NCBI GenBank assembly: GCA_902729315.2
Contig: LR746264.1
Span: 8,649,878 to 8,713,877, forward strand
Direction: 5' to 3'
Source: Spirodela intermedia
Taxonomy: Eukaryota > Streptophyta > Magnoliopsida > Alismatales > Araceae
DNA length: 64,000 nucleotides
In this document: positions 48,916 to 62,232 of the stretch, one piece after another
How positions within the stretch are numbered: position 1 is the stretch's first letter
Layout: every line of letters starts with the position of its first letter
Made by a program: the position numbers and the translations under genes
Notes under the pieces: generated by a model
What the model saw: the letters and a program-made list of their open reading frames with translations, nothing else
What the model was told of the DNA's origin: nothing
Database searches by the model: none

Positions 48916-51875
48916 CTTGGATTATTCCTCTTATTCCGCCTGTCGATTGGCAAGCTGCGCTTGTTTAAAATGCCATGAATTAGTCATTTTTCGAAAGATT
49001 GCCGAATGAAAGCCTTTGCAATGATAAAGTGATAATGAGATATGAGAATAAGAAAGTAGGAGATCCGACTTTCTATCATCATTCTTGATGGTCTCTCTCT
49101 CTTCCGGGCTGAGGAACGAGCGCGGCGGTGGCTCTCAGTGCCGGCTCTCATGCGATCCACGGCCCAAGTCAAGCCCATGGACCATGGGTCACTCGACGAG
49201 CATCCCTGGCCGAGACTAACCTGTTTATCGTCGACTGACCACTGAAAGTTTTTAACTTAATAAGTCAACTTTTTATGTCTGTATATTTTCTCAGGAGGTT
49301 CTCTTCCCTTCACTTGACTGCTTTGAACAAAATTGTTGTCTTTCTGATATGCGTGGAATAATCCCACTTTATATGTTTTGACGCGTTAGGAGGCGCTCTT
49401 AGACAGCTCGGATGTTGCCATATGCGCAGACGAGCAACTTTGAGGGCTTTGCTTGTATTAGGGGGGATCCCCTTCGCTGAGACTGCCGGGTTCTCGTCTC
49501 CGACAAAGTGTCGTGCCCGCTGCGCTGAAATCAGGTGGGCTGTGACAGCTTTTCGTTCCATGTTTTCGACAGTTGGTGAGAGGGGTGAGTGGAGACCTCG
49601 CTCACGCATCCCCATCCCCATTCCCTCGGGAAGACGATGCCAGCGTTCCCGAGGATAAGTCCGGTCACCGCCTCAGCCGCGAGGCTGTCGGCAGCCCGGA
49701 AGAGAAGAGATTCCGACGCCGACCGGCAACCCTCTCTTCTAATTCTAGTTAAAGTGAGGTTTACCTCAGAAAGAGAGGAGAGAGAGAGAGAGATGGGCAC
49801 GATGGTTAGAAGGGTCTCCTAGATTTACAGTGGTGAGAAGGGCGGGGGGGTCGAATCCTGGACTGCGGATTTCCATGTCGGCGACTGAGTCGTCAACAAG
49901 TGAAGCAAGTGGGTCCTTTGCTCCTTACCATTGTTGCCCACTCTCTCTCTCTCTCTCAGGGAAAATCTACTTGGGAAAAAAGCCCGCTTTCCCTCAACTG
50001 CTCAGGGCCGTACCCTTCTGCGGTGGTGTAAGCTGAATCATTACACCCTTTGATAAGCTCCTCTGGCCCAGACGATGTCGTATCCGAAAGATTCGACGTG
50101 AATAATTGACCCGCTCCGGCTGCCGTACTCACAGGGCCGAGCTGGCGTGCCCCGCCACCGCCCTCTGCCGTCGCTCTCGGGACGGCCGGAGGTAAGTTTC
50201 TGTCTCGCAGGGGCCTCTGCGGCGATCCGGTCGTCGGCTCTGCCGGGGCAGCGCCACCGCTCGCCGGTCATCGGACGAAACCAGCGTTGGGTTCTGTGGC
50301 TGTTTGCAGAAAGAAGCACGCCAGAGCCAGCGATCCTCCTCCCACACGCATCTTGCCCACGAGGGATTGTCGGTCAGAACTTTATGATCTCGAAACAACG
50401 TGAAATTGTCTGATAAAAACCGGCTGATTAGCCGCCCGACATTGACTTTAAGAGGCTTCGGTCGTCTCGGACAGAAGGGAAGGGAACTATTCTGTGAAGA
50501 CCTCTTTGTTCATGATCCACGTCTCCATGAGATACCCAAGAAGAGGGAAGAACCCGAAGATGTGAGGCGTGGATGATCAAGGGAAGGGAATCCGACCCGG
50601 TCTTTCACATCTCTCGACGCAACCGTTGAAAAAGCAGGAAGATCTACGCGTACTGACGAAAAGTCTTTAATCCTCAACGGGGTCTGGTGAACAGGATTAA
50701 CGTGATGCCTCCTGGCTCTTTAAGCCTCAAGGTGGGTGCCTTATTTAATTAATTCATAATTCATCCAAAACCAGTAACAAGAGCCTTCCTGGCGAGATTG
50801 AAAACCCAGAAAGTGCCCCAATCTGTGTCTGGATCGCTGAGGGATGAACATCGAAAGTTACAAAAAGGGCGTCGAATCTACATAAGACCCTGCCATTGTC
50901 GTAGATGAGTTTGGTCCTTGCATGGGATTCCAGGGTATTTTGGTTGATAATATCAACTTAAAAGCCATCGTATATCATCTAATACGCCTTCTTCTAGAAA
51001 ATTTAGCAAACGATTGATGATTTATACCGGGTAGACTAAGTTAGTCCACTAGGTGTGCAATTAGGTGACGTATTGAATGTTAGATTCAACTCCTCATTTC
51101 TATAGCCTGTACAGTTTGATATGGAATCAAGTGAGAGTCACGATTCATCGAACCCGAGATCAATCGATAATCTCCATAAAATATTCATGTTTTCGATCGC
51201 ATCAGCTACCGTGCTCGTTTTCCGTAAAAAATGGTCAAGATCGTAGAGGAAGGAACATTCCTTCCTTCTTTATCGTCATATGTAGAAGACAAGAGAATAA
51301 CCCGCGAGAAGTCACCGTACTCGACGCAAAGCTCTTAGCTTCTGGAAAAAATACCCCCACAAACACACTTATTTTTTGGTGGCAGGTTGGACATCTCTGT
51401 AGCTGGTTTCCTCGATGAGGAAACCATGAAAACCAGCCTTCTCATCCCTCGCGGGCCACACCCATGGAAGTGTCATATCTTGACGGCTAGAATCGTCAGC
51501 AGGAGCGAGACAGAGAGTCTAACTAGTCATGGATTCCTCACTGCGAACGAGGTGTTCATCTCTAGTGTCTCTAGAAGAACTTTCGGGGGCATCAGCATCC
51601 CTGTCACACACGGAAGGAGATTAACCGCGAGCTCTCGGTCCCATCATTTATTCTTCGGGTTTGTTCTTGACGGCTTCCAGCGGACGGGGCATCGGCCGAG
51701 CTTTAGAACCCCATCGTGAGTCTGTATTCTCTTCAGTGATAGTGCTCATGCCCAGTCTGTCCTTTCTCTGGGTCCCCTCATCTTTGAAAACTAAAGCTGT
51801 TGTCGACCGCTTCAGACGCGTTTTCTGCCAGGGACAAAAATGTACGTTTCCTGGAGTATGTTTTTAGAGCAGCGT

Positions 51876-51936
51876 CCCTCTCTCTCTCTCTTTGGCTCTT
51901 TCCCTCGCTCTATCTCTCTCTCTCTCTGTCTCTGTC

Positions 51937-52033
<97 letters not shown>

Positions 52034-52130
52034 TTGACTCTTTCCCTCGCCCTCTCTCTGTCTCTCTTTGACTCTTTACCAAGCCCTCTCCCTCTCCTCT
52101 CTCTCTCTCTCTCTTTGACTCTTTCCCATG

Positions 52131-52162
<32 letters not shown>
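51876..52162. repeat. Composite (CT)n array, about 287 bp
   Basis: Uninterrupted CT runs of up to about 75 bases alternate with CTGT runs and a recurring interruption close to TTTGACTCTTTCCC (or TTTGGCTCTTTCCC). This shows that a larger unit was duplicated. It is the longest simple-sequence tract in the window. Confidence 0.95.
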
Positions 52163-52166
<4 letters not shown>

Positions 52167-52769
52167 GATTACTGTAGGAGTAGACAGGGTTCGTCAGTGG
52201 GCCTCTTCCACAGAAGTTCTCCAAGGCCCCAAGGTATTGAGGTAGAAGATGGTCGAAGCCCCATAAGTGGTGCGTTCACATCACTGCGGGGACGGGGGGG
52301 AGGCGGTGGACGAAATGTAAAAAGTAAAATAAACACTTGATAAATCCTGCACGCGGTTGATGTTGGTGTCGAATGTGAAAACTTGTGCCGTCTAATCGCA
52401 AACCTTTTATGTACATATCAGTTTGATGAGTTCATGGTTCTTTCTCCCTCTAAAATATCGAGTAAATCTTCACCTCTGGTTACAGGGAGCACTCCAACGA
52501 AGAAATTCCTCGTCAGTAGGCGGACGAAGCAGACAGAGAGCAGTAGCATACGATACATATGTATGTAAGCCTTTCAAGATATTTCCATTATCGTACAGCC
52601 CCATGGGCAGGTGTGGGTCTAAGTGCTTCTTTCTCGGTGATCAGCTATGGCCAGACTAATTCCTTCTTGAGAGGCTCTCTCTCTCTCTCTCTCTAGACGC
52701 GTAAACGCATATGCAAACTACGAAACCAATGTCCAATGTCTCTGCGGTATCATAGGAGAATTCTTCTTG

Positions 52770-52815
<46 letters not shown>
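52770..52815. repeat. (CT)n microsatellite
   Basis: Near-perfect CT run in the same intergenic region, about 600 bases from the main array. Confidence 0.9.
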
Positions 52816-52820
<5 letters not shown>

Positions 52821-53989
52821 CTATCTATATCTGTACATACATTCCGTAGTCTGCAGTATTCCTTCAGAACCAGGCGAGTACCTCATTCAGTGTGATTTCA
52901 CTGTACGCATGCCCAGCCGCAGAAACGAGCACCAAGTCTTCTGTAAACGTCACAGCCGAAAGCAACACCATTTAATGACATTGCAGGGCTTCGCAGTGGT
53001 GAAAACCTCTGGGAATTCTAAACGAAACTTGGTCGAGACCGACGGTAAAAACAAGCTGTGGATATGTGTCTTCTGTGTTGCAGACCTCATCCTACACGCC
53101 CTTCTGGCGGGTAGACCAGACGCGGGTTGATGACCCAAAAACATGTAGTTACGAGTTGAAATTCGTAATATTTCTACGTTGGTTTTCTATAGAAGACTCT
53201 TGGCACAGGAAACCACCTGGAAAAGGGAAAATAATTGGAAGGAAAGTAGATAAAATATGCTGCATCTCAAGAGAGTTGTTCGGACAGGCAGGATTAAAAG
53301 GAAAATTGCCCGAATCATACAGGAACGCAAGAATTCCCTCAGCGTTTTCGAAGGTAGATTGTGAATTATCGGGACTGCTTAAAAGAGCGAAGTAGTTGAT
53401 GTAATCTCGCATACATGGCGGGAGAAGGATAGTAATCTCACATACATGCATACATGCATACATTCATGTAGTGAGAAGGGCTGCTACCCTACAAGCAAAT
53501 ATTCCCCGGGTTTCAAAAGAGAAGGTGTAAAATACGGGCGTCAGTCTAAGGGGCTGCGACGCTCTACGAAGTAAGAGAGCATGAAGATAAGACTAGTCGG
53601 GGCTGGGCTTTGGGGCTGAAGGGGATGTGGTTGATGATCCCTCCTCATAAGCATAGCACGCCGTAGGCAAGGGAAAAATTAAGAAATGATGTCGAAGGAA
53701 GAACGACTTACATTGAAATTCGGTAGTCACGAACCTTGATCTTTAGCCTCTCAATCCATCTCGAGGTTTTCTGGTGACAATGAGGGGAGATAGAGAGAAA
53801 GAAAACGGACGAACAAAGAGGGAATATGTGAGTGGGTACTCTTCAATAGAAAAGTACGAGCGATCAGCCGATTATGTTACGTTGCTCAATCTGTGTAGTA
53901 CTCACTACCAGGTGAAACCACAAGGGTAAAAATTAGGTAAAAAGAAAAAAAAATAGAGATGGAGGAGGGAGGAGGGAGGGTGAGAGAAG

Positions 53990-54706
53990 TCATGAACCGG
54001 AGCCCCCTGGCTGGACGTCCAACGCTTCCTCACCAGCGACCCCACCGCCGACAGCAGAACCTCCAGGAGCGTCGGGGCTCCCGGAGACTCCTCGAGGTGC
54101 TTGTGAAGAGGAAGCAGATGCTGTGGCCGGCGGCGGAGGTGGCGGCGGGCGCTTTCTTTTCTTCTTCTCGTAGGGAATGCCCCTTGCCTTGGCCTGGCTA
54201 GACCGGACTTCCCGGAGGTAGATGCCTACGGGGCGGGCGCCAAAGGGGTTAGACTCTGGACTGCCTCCGTTCTCCTCGTACGCTGCGCGGAGGCGGCCGA
54301 TGAGGGCGTCAAGGCTTCCCCAGGCCTGCTTGAGAGGGCAAGCGCAGGAAGCCGGCGGGTTGGGGTGGCCGAAGAAGGGGCAGCCGACCACGTGGACCTT
54401 GGTCTTGCCGAACTGGTCCAGGTACTTGAGGAACTCGATCACGTGGGCCCCGCTGCACCGGGACAGGGACAGCGGCGGCTTGTGGTTCCGCAGGTACTGC
54501 AAGAATGTGTTCCAGTCCCTCCTCTTCTGCGACTCGTATCGGCTCAGCGGCTGAGGCTGGGGCTGAGGCTGTTGCTGTTGCTGTTGCTGTTGTTGCTGCT
54601 GCTGCAGAGACGGCGGGGGCGGTGGCGGAGGGGGATGCGGCTGGTCTGCGACGGCTGACGAAGATTGGCCTTCCCCCGACCCAGAGGCGTCGGGGGTCGC
54701 TTCCAT
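53990..54706 (-). CDS. ALOG/LSH-family nuclear protein (G1-like)
   Basis: Plant developmental regulator with an ALOG domain (Arabidopsis LSH1, Oryza G1), a DNA-binding fold related to XerC/D-type recombinase N-domains with a zinc-ribbon insert. Single exon; from the ATG at 54706 it gives 238 residues ([14 protein letters not shown]). The same frame runs 12 codons further upstream to 54742, but the later ATG fits the family better. Order: Ser/Pro-rich N-terminus with a 12-glutamine run and PQPQPQ; ALOG core [40 protein letters not shown]; the zinc-ribbon residues in CPFFGHP…[39 protein letters not shown]; and a nuclear signal YEKKKRKRP. The C-terminus is Ala/Gly/Ser/Pro-rich. An intronless coding region is usual for this family. 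Confidence 0.95.
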   Translation of the reverse strand: MEATPDASGSGEGQSSSAVADQPHPPPPPPPPSLQQQQQQQQQQQQPQPQPQPLSRYESQKRRDWNTFLQYLRNHKPPLSLSRCSGAHVIEFLKYLDQFGKTKVHVVGCPFFGHPNPPASCACPLKQAWGSLDALIGRLRAAYEENGGSPESNPFGARPVGIYLREVRSSQAKARGIPYEKKKRKRPPPPPPPATASASSSQAPRGVSGSPDAPGGSAVGGGVAGEEALDVQPGGSGS

Positions 54707-55790
54707 ATAGGCTCCCTCTTTCTCCCTCCTTCCTGTGTGCACTCTCTTCCTCTTCTGCGTGTTCTACCTTGGGAGTTCTACGTCTCCTTATCGCTAGGGG
54801 TACTGCGTGATAACCTGGGGAGGGGGAAGGGGGGCGGGGGGTGGAGAAGGATGGATTGTTCTCTTTCTGGGCTCCTCTATGATTTTCCGGGTGTGTTTCT
54901 TGTGCGCGTGTGTCCCTTGAAGACGACGCCTACCGAGGTACTATCTAGCGAGTGGCCGGATGGATCCTACGGAAGGAAGAGAGAGGGCTTCAGTCCGAAA
55001 GAACTCTCGAAGGAGCTATCGTTTCGTCTGTGATTCAGAGTGAGTGAGTAAGAGAGAGAAAGAGAGATAGAGAGAGATGGGTGGAATGAGGGTGGGGAAG
55101 GATTCACGTGGTGGGTCCTGCGTTGAGACGACTCCCCCTGCCGCCAAGGTGATCGCACCCGGGTTGGGGAGTAATTTTTTACTACTTGGGCTGCCTCGTA
55201 TAACTCCTTGCCGAGTGACGGCTCTACACAGCGACTCTAGCCGTTGTTTCTGCACCGGGGAAATGTATACGGGACACGCGGATTCCCTCTTCCTCCTCCC
55301 TTTCTCGGACAAGAATTGCTGCCAGATAAATCAAGGTTAATCAGGCGGTCGATCCCGGTGATCAGATATGACGCCCCCTCAGAGAAGACGACGACGTAAA
55401 CAATGTCGGCTACGGTCAACATGTCTGTAAACTTATTCTCCAGAGAACGGAATCTCTACGCTACCTCCCATCGTCGAGGCATCTTCAAGTTCCCCCGTCG
55501 TAACCCCCCTCCTTGTTCACACGAATCCCCTCATCTGATTAGATCCGTACGCCTGCTTAATTATCCACCCTAGATGATCCCCGACTAGCGGGAGCTTGCA
55601 CTAATGCCGACACCCTTCATTCGATGAGGAGAGAGACGCACGAGTTCCACTTGTTCCTCCAGTTCGAAGGAAGCTCATGCTCTACGGTTCCCCCCCTCGC
55701 CCTTCACACATTTCTCCATCTCATTATCGCAGCAGGAAGCTTCTCCTGGTTCTCGAGATACCACATGCTAGGTCTCATATTCGACGACGG

Positions 55791-55820
55791 GTTCCAACGG
55801 GTTCCAACGGGTTCCAACGG
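55791..55820. repeat. Three exact copies of a 10-bp unit
   Basis: GTTCCAACGG occurs three times head to tail, followed by a degenerate fourth copy (ATTCCAACCC). Confidence 0.9.
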
Positions 55821-56624
55821 ATTCCAACCCACATGGCTTCTAATAATTCCAGTTTGGAAGGACGTCTCTCCCCAGGAAAATTGAACTGCGGATACTTCTC
55901 ATAATCGTGAGGAGTAGATACCGTCATGGGAACCGAATACATAGGAGCAACCCCTTCGAAACATCCAGAGGCAGGATTGAAGCCCAAATTCATCTTCAGG
56001 GCAATCAAGCTCGTTCATCTTCACCCAGAAGGCCCGAAAACCCTACCGGAGGTTTAAAAGAGGAATTCAATGGACACCGAGGTCGGTCGCCGAGACTTCT
56101 GGCCTACTTCTGAAGGGTGGAGCTAGCAACTGCTGGAAACAAGGGAAGCGTAAGCACTCAAAACTTCCTCTTGCAGAGGACCCATTCATCCCGGGCTGAG
56201 AAAACAACGGCCGTATCTGATACTGTTAAGGTACGCTCTTAAACAAAGTGCCTCAGTCGTCAGGAACTCCGATCAGGACTGAGGCTCTGACGATCCCTTC
56301 CTTACAGTGAAGATTGCAACTAACTGTTGGAGATTTGACGGCTATCTATCTTTATAAGCAATATAAAAGTAATTATCCGTGGGCAATGGTGGACATTAGA
56401 CTAATCTCTGGCTTGATAAGTTGACATTTGTGAAGTGAACTTTAGAGGAAACGTAGAGGGAAAGAGAAGGGACTGAGAGAAATGAGGTGGGATGGTGACC
56501 GGCACGTTGATCTGTCCATGGTTACTGATACAAGGATCCAAGTGGGATACCCTTGTCTCATTGCCGCCACCTTGAGTCACTAAAACACGCCACTGGACTC
56601 CTTCAAAACGACGCTTAATTTGCA

Positions 56625-56658
56625 AGCAGCGCTCCAATGAGAGCAGCGCTCCAATGAG
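56625..56658. repeat. Perfect 17-bp tandem duplication
   Basis: AGCAGCGCTCCAATGAG occurs twice without spacing. This looks like a recent slippage event. Confidence 0.9.
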
Positions 56659-56778
56659 GAAGGTCCGTCCTGGGAAATGCATTCATATGACCCACGAGAT
56701 GGCCCTATGGGCTTGGCGTTTCTTGGTCATAGCAGACGCTGAGCGTCAGAAGGCTCGTAAACCCTACATTCTATCCCA

Positions 56779-56822
56779 TATACGGCCGCTCGGGGCTCAT
56801 ATGACCCCCGATCGGCCATATA
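56779..56822. repeat. Short hairpin, 17-bp arms, 10-base loop
   Basis: TATACGGCCGCTCGGGG pairs with CCCCGATCGGCCATATA at 15 of 17 positions around CTCATATGAC. Confidence 0.7.
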
Positions 56823-58876
56823 CGAAGTAGTCAAGAAGTTCTTCTGGACCGATTCAAGACCCGAGAGATGAATCTTAGAAGTGGGCTCCCTTCGAAATGT
56901 TCCTTGCTTCGCAGCAGACGCGAGATGCCGGTGGGTGTTGACGAGAACGATCGTGTTGACTTGAAAATCGGCCCGCCTTTAAGAGGAAAGCAAGAGAGAA
57001 AGCCTTCCTGAAGGCGAATAAGTGTAACAAGATAGCTTTATCCATCCATCTGCAAGGAAATCATCCAGAAACTTGTGTCCAAATTGGTGCCTTTGGAGAT
57101 AGAAAACGCTTTATCTCTCTTCACTCTAGTTTATGAACGAGTAGGGGAGTCCTCTACAAGTTGACGAACTCTCTCTCTCTCTCCCTCTCTCTCCGTATAT
57201 TTATCTCATACACATGCATGCCAACGCGTATTCTGCGGGCCCATTTGTCCCTTTTTCCTAAATAAAACATGCCATTTTTGAAATATTACTCAATCAGCTT
57301 TATTGCCATAAAAATGAGTAAAAAATAACATCAATTAATGAGTCCAATCCATAAAACTGACCATCTTTACTTAAAACTTCTACAATCTCCTCTTTCCACA
57401 GGGTGACATCCAGCTTCATCCATTCCTGGAAGGAATATGCCACGCGGTGGTCAGAGTGATTTTTGTTGCGTTCATTATATTATATACACTGGATGGAGCA
57501 GATGAAACAAATTTCAGGAGCCCCAGGCCATTTGGTTACTTTCTGTATCATAGTACCCTTTTTTCTTGATTTCCACCATGGCAGGCATTTAAGTTGCAAG
57601 GGGTGTCACACAGTAAACCCACGGAGTTCTCTTCATCAAGAAATCCCCTCCTCGCCCGACTCGAAGAATAACCGGTACATGGAGCTGAAAAGAGGCAGGC
57701 AGCTCGTGGACGAGGGGGAACCCTGTCTGCTCCACCCGGCGTTGAACCCCACCCGCCCCCACGGCAACAAATCGTCACATCATATAAAAACAAGCAATAC
57801 CCAGTCCCCATGAGATCCGATAAGATCTGACGTTAACCTTCTCAAGAACGGAACGAGAACACAGCTGGTAAGATTCCGCCCTCCATCCCCAGGGTCTCGT
57901 TAACCCGCCAGATGAATACTTTGATCACGATTTAAATCCCACTCTAATCCCTCTGATTTAATGAAAATATGAATATTCAGTTATGGAATGAGCAAATGAT
58001 TGCATTAAATTCGGTCGGGTAGTACGAATTAAATCAAGATATAATTTCCATTGATCTTTGCATTGACAGATCAACTTATTCGGTGCCAACAATAGCACTA
58101 TCGATTAACAATATGACAAAACAATAATTACGGCCATTATTATGACGCAGTGGGAGGTCCACCAGACGCAAAAGCTGACGAACGAGAGACATTTTCTGAA
58201 GCTGCGCATGCAGAGAGCTATCACTATGCTCCCCACAACATACCCTGGCGAGAGGAGGGAACGGTCGGCAGAGAGAAGCCAAAACAGAGAGCTGGATGGT
58301 GCACCCCGTTGGCCCCCACGCATGCACACATCGCATTTACCTTAGTTTTTATCGGGGGGCCGTTCAGATGACAAAGCCGATTGCCGATAGAGTCTTCCGT
58401 GTGGAGTCCATGGCGGGGTTTTGTTTTTGCAGTGCTTCCTCTGCATTACTAAGGCTGAAAAATAGGTTTATACTGCTGATATCGCGTCATTTGAATTCCC
58501 GTGGGGAGAGTTTCCGCGTAAAATATAAAGAACAGACCTTTGAGAAACTGAGAAGAGAGGCAAGGGAGGAATCCAATGCCCACCAGGAGACAACCCCTCC
58601 CTCGAATGCGCACCCCGGAGCAAGGAGATTCTAGAAGGAAACACGCTGACGACATCAGCTTCCACTCCTTTCCCCCTCTCCAGGGTTAGCTCGACCTAGC
58701 TTAGCTCTGTTGATGGTGTCTTTTCTTTTCTTCTTTCTGTGTAATTTGTGGAGCAGGCTGGCCAACCACCAACGAAAACGATTCCTTCAATTATTCAGGC
58801 GTCACGAAATAGTTTAGCTAGACGCCTGAGCACTCTGGCCCATAAATAGAACACACACCAACCCCAGCGAGCGAGC

Positions 58877-58879
<3 letters not shown>

Positions 58880-58912
<33 letters not shown>
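58880..58912. repeat. (GA)n microsatellite
   Basis: Near-perfect GA run in the gene-poor region. Confidence 0.9.
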
Positions 58913-58915
<3 letters not shown>

Positions 58916-59492
58916 GCAGAGGTGAAAGTAACAATCAGACTCACCAACGAGTACTGTTCAGTAAACAGTATGTTGGGAGGTGGTGGGGGCGAGTGTTTTC
59001 CATTTGCTTCCGCTTTCTAGCTAATTTTCTGATAATCTACGGTAGGATCCTGATCTTACGTCCTTATCGCTCGAGTATTCTGATACTATCTGTCGCAGTC
59101 CACGCTCTTTTCAGACCTTTACTTTAATGTCCATCGATCATCACATCCAGTCAAAAGCAAGGAAGCAGCCTGTTTAATTACGAGGCCGACTTCTCAGATA
59201 ATAGAAAGCTCTGTCTATTGCACCGCAAAGCTATTTAGACAAGAGAGGAAATAATAATAATAAAACCCTGAAATCGATTTCCTTCTTCAAAATTTGAAAT
59301 GGAAAGGAAGGTTGATTAGTTCATTTCCCGAAGAAATCGGTGAATAAAACGCACCGTGCATAACTCCATATATAGAAATCGGTGAAATTATGGTTGGTGT
59401 GATATAACAATCAGCGGATCCCAATGATTAAGATTTAAGACGAATGATCAACGCTGCCAAAGCAAATAGCGGATGCGAATGTGCATAACTCC

Positions 59493-59569
59493 ATATATAT
59501 ATATATATATATGGATATAGCGAGAGAGAGAGACTGGGAGAGAGAGAGAGAGAGATCGGGAGAGATAGA

Positions 59570-59600
<31 letters not shown>
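59493..59600. repeat. (TA)n followed by interrupted (GA)n
   Basis: About 20 bases of TA repeat are followed by GA runs broken by CTGG, TCGG and TGG interruptions. Confidence 0.9.
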
Positions 59601-59602
<2 letters not shown>

Positions 59603-62232
59603 GTCTGAAGTTCTCATGTGTTCCGTTTAAACTACGATGACGGAGTACTGCACCCCGGGAAATCTATTTCTCTCGTGACATCCTCAGCTGGGACTTTATT
59701 AGGCTTTTAAAGATAAATAAACCGCACGCTAATAGGTAGCCTAGCCTCTGTCAGGCTGAGCCACCGACGAGGCCAGGCCTAGTCAGTTGCTGCCAAGTAT
59801 CAATCCACGAGTTCGTCTTTGGAGATCTGCGGATACCCAGGAAATGATAGGCTTTATATTTAATTGACCGAGCACCCATTTGAGCTCTCTGGGTCTCCTT
59901 TTTCGTAGGGGGAATAATTAGCCGATGGACCACCCCGGAGCCTATAGAACTCTCGTCTAATTAATTCCCTCGAGAGACCAGCTGGTCCTTAACTTTCTCC
60001 TAAACTATTACTATGGCCAACTAGATTCCTGCTTCAGTCGCAACACCCATTCGCGGCCACATCGCCCTCGCCAAATCTTCCGTTTTACCTCACGAACGAC
60101 TCTGAGATGCCCTCGAATCCTTCTCTCTCTGATGGTATCCGTTATTACCGCGCTTAGGGGTAAACATCTCGGGGTTGCCTTTCCCGTTGAGGCCAGTTCA
60201 CGCGCCAATCTCTGGGAGACTAGTCTCAGAATGCGCCTTGCACTTCGCAAAAGGACTCCCGTAACGCCCAGTTGAACCTTTGCCTCGCTATGGCAGCGGC
60301 TAGTTTACGTTGACTTCATCCCAAGTTGGGCAAGCACGATTCGTCAACCAAAGCGATACTGGCACGTCAACGGGGAGAAGACTAGTCTAGGGCATGAGTC
60401 TTTACCGCTGTGATTAACCAGGCAAGCAAGGGACGGGGAAACACGAAACCGGCGAGGAAGACGTAAGAAACCAGAGTAGACGAGAACCCTATTTCCTTCT
60501 ATTCTTTTCATCGATTTTGAGAAATAGACGACGGGACGGACGCCCGGGTGGGGTGAGCTGGACGCAAGGAACAGTAGGCATATTCAGGAGAATATCGATT
60601 TGTTTCCTCACGACACACCATCATTTCTAATTATGGACATACCGAGATCACTCCTCCCGATTGATAGAAGGTGGCTATTCCGATAGAGATTGTCAGCCCA
60701 GCAGTGGGTAAGGGCGGGGCCACCAAATTCGAAGGGACGGTGAGTCGGCATGTGAAGGTACGGGGTCTCCGTCTCTGATAGGAGGAACATGCGGCGGGGG
60801 CACTTCTCCCTACTGGTTCCCACCGGCAACCCGCCCATACCCCCACTGGCGATGGTTCGTCTTCCACAGCGATCGATTCCTTGCCCCACCCTCTGTACTT
60901 GCACCCCTCCCCCACCTGTCGCTTGCTCAGATGGAAGGACCGGAGGTCAAGGGGATTCCCCTATCTTATCGATGAGGAGACCAGACTTGTCTGGGGCGTC
61001 GGTGGCGCTCGTCCGATGTCTGAGTTCACTGACGGGGATTCCCTGGTAGCCCATCGTCCTGCGGCGGGGCTCGAATGGCTTTTTCTCCCACTGACTTCAG
61101 CCATTGGGCACCTCTTCCTACGCCGGGAGGTATCGTCACACTCCCTTTTTCAAGAATTAACATCAAGAGAGAGATAGAGAGAGAGAGAGAGATTTTGTCA
61201 AACGGCTGTCGCAGTATGGTGCACATGGGCTCCTTGAGACAGGCGATCCCACATGAGTTAACACCGGCTCCAGAAAAGCTCTGAATCTCAAAGAGTAGTA
61301 GTCCTCTCTGTGCGCATTCAATTATCCTTAAGATATCTTCTCCACTCGAGGATCTAGCCCTCAGGTTGGCTATCTAGCGTAGGCTGAATCTGAGTGATAC
61401 CCTCGTCCCGGGGTCGTCGGCGGTCGCTGCCCCTACGACCGGCATTCAAAAGTCAGAGAGCTCGCCTGGCATCGCTTTCTCTTGAACTGAGACCACGGTG
61501 ACAGGTGCACGTGCGCTGAGCCAGAACTCTGGGAGGAATCCGCAGGCGTCTTTAAGCTTCCGAGTCTAACACGTAGATCCGTGGTCTTCAAAGGGTACCG
61601 GCATTCTGTGCCTATTCACGAACAAGGGTGGTGGCCAGATAAGTGCTTCCTCATTGGCTCCCTACCATTCGATCAAAAAAATAATAAAAAAGAAATCACC
61701 AACTGAGATTACCATTTTAGGCAAGAAAGGATAGGGAGCGTCAGGGAAAAAAGAAAAAAAAAAAAGAAAAAGCTCCAGAATTTCGCCGTCATATGATCTA
61801 CAAGGGCATGTTATGAGCCCTTTATGGCATCCATTCAGGCTGCTTTTTATGGAATGATGGGTAGTAAAATCTCTCAAATGAACCAGTTGAGAAGCCCATA
61901 CGGACTTACCACCCTCGCACGTTTAGGAATCCTCTAAATTTATAAATGAGTTTATAGCTTTAAAGACAACCAAAAATTCAATAAATGTGAAATCATTTGA
62001 TTCATAAGTGGTCTACTCACATTCCTGATAGTTTTCGCAAGATGAGGAATCCATTGCATTCAATCATCTGAGTAGAAAGCCACGCCTACCCAAAAGAGGT
62101 ATAGACAGGTCCAATGGGTCGCCCCAAGACTACAGACGCCCATTTTGATTATGGGACGCAGAAGGGGGAGAAAAATGCATTTACATCCATTTTTCATAAT
62201 ATAGAAGACGAAGAATCATGCTAAATCGAGCT

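Larger units (their letters stand above)
48916..53989. other. Intergenic region with CT arrays
   Basis: Five kilobases lie between the PMT and ALOG genes. They hold CT tracts (49938-49959, 51876-52162, 52672-52694, 52770-52815) and several short open frames (for example 49310-49621 minus, 51387-51719 plus and 53066-53395 plus). None of these shows a domain I recognise. No terminal repeats or transposase remnants were seen. Confidence 0.5.
54707..62232. other. Gene-poor intergenic region
   Basis: About 7.5 kb contain the ALOG promoter (with a CT-rich minus-strand leader near 55040-55080), short tandem repeats (55791-55820 and 56625-56658), a hairpin (56779-56822), GA tracts (58880-58912 and 59513-59600) and a 19-bp direct repeat (59356 and 59481). 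Open frames are short and lack recognisable domains. I see no transposon ends or RNA gene. Confidence 0.5.

Noticed and set aside
49174-49188. Palindrome CCCATGGACCATGGG
   Set aside because: Seven-base arms are expected by chance in 64 kb, and nothing around supports a function.
49848-49870. Possible tRNA T-loop (GTCGAATCC)
   Set aside because: No cloverleaf could be built around it. No A box or acceptor stem was found.
51800-52224. Long Leu-Ser or Arg-Glu repeat frames
   Set aside because: These are translations of the CT/GA microsatellite, not proteins.
53066-53395. 109-codon frame in the intergenic region
   Set aside because: No recognisable domain, no splice or promoter support, and a composition like the surrounding noncoding DNA.
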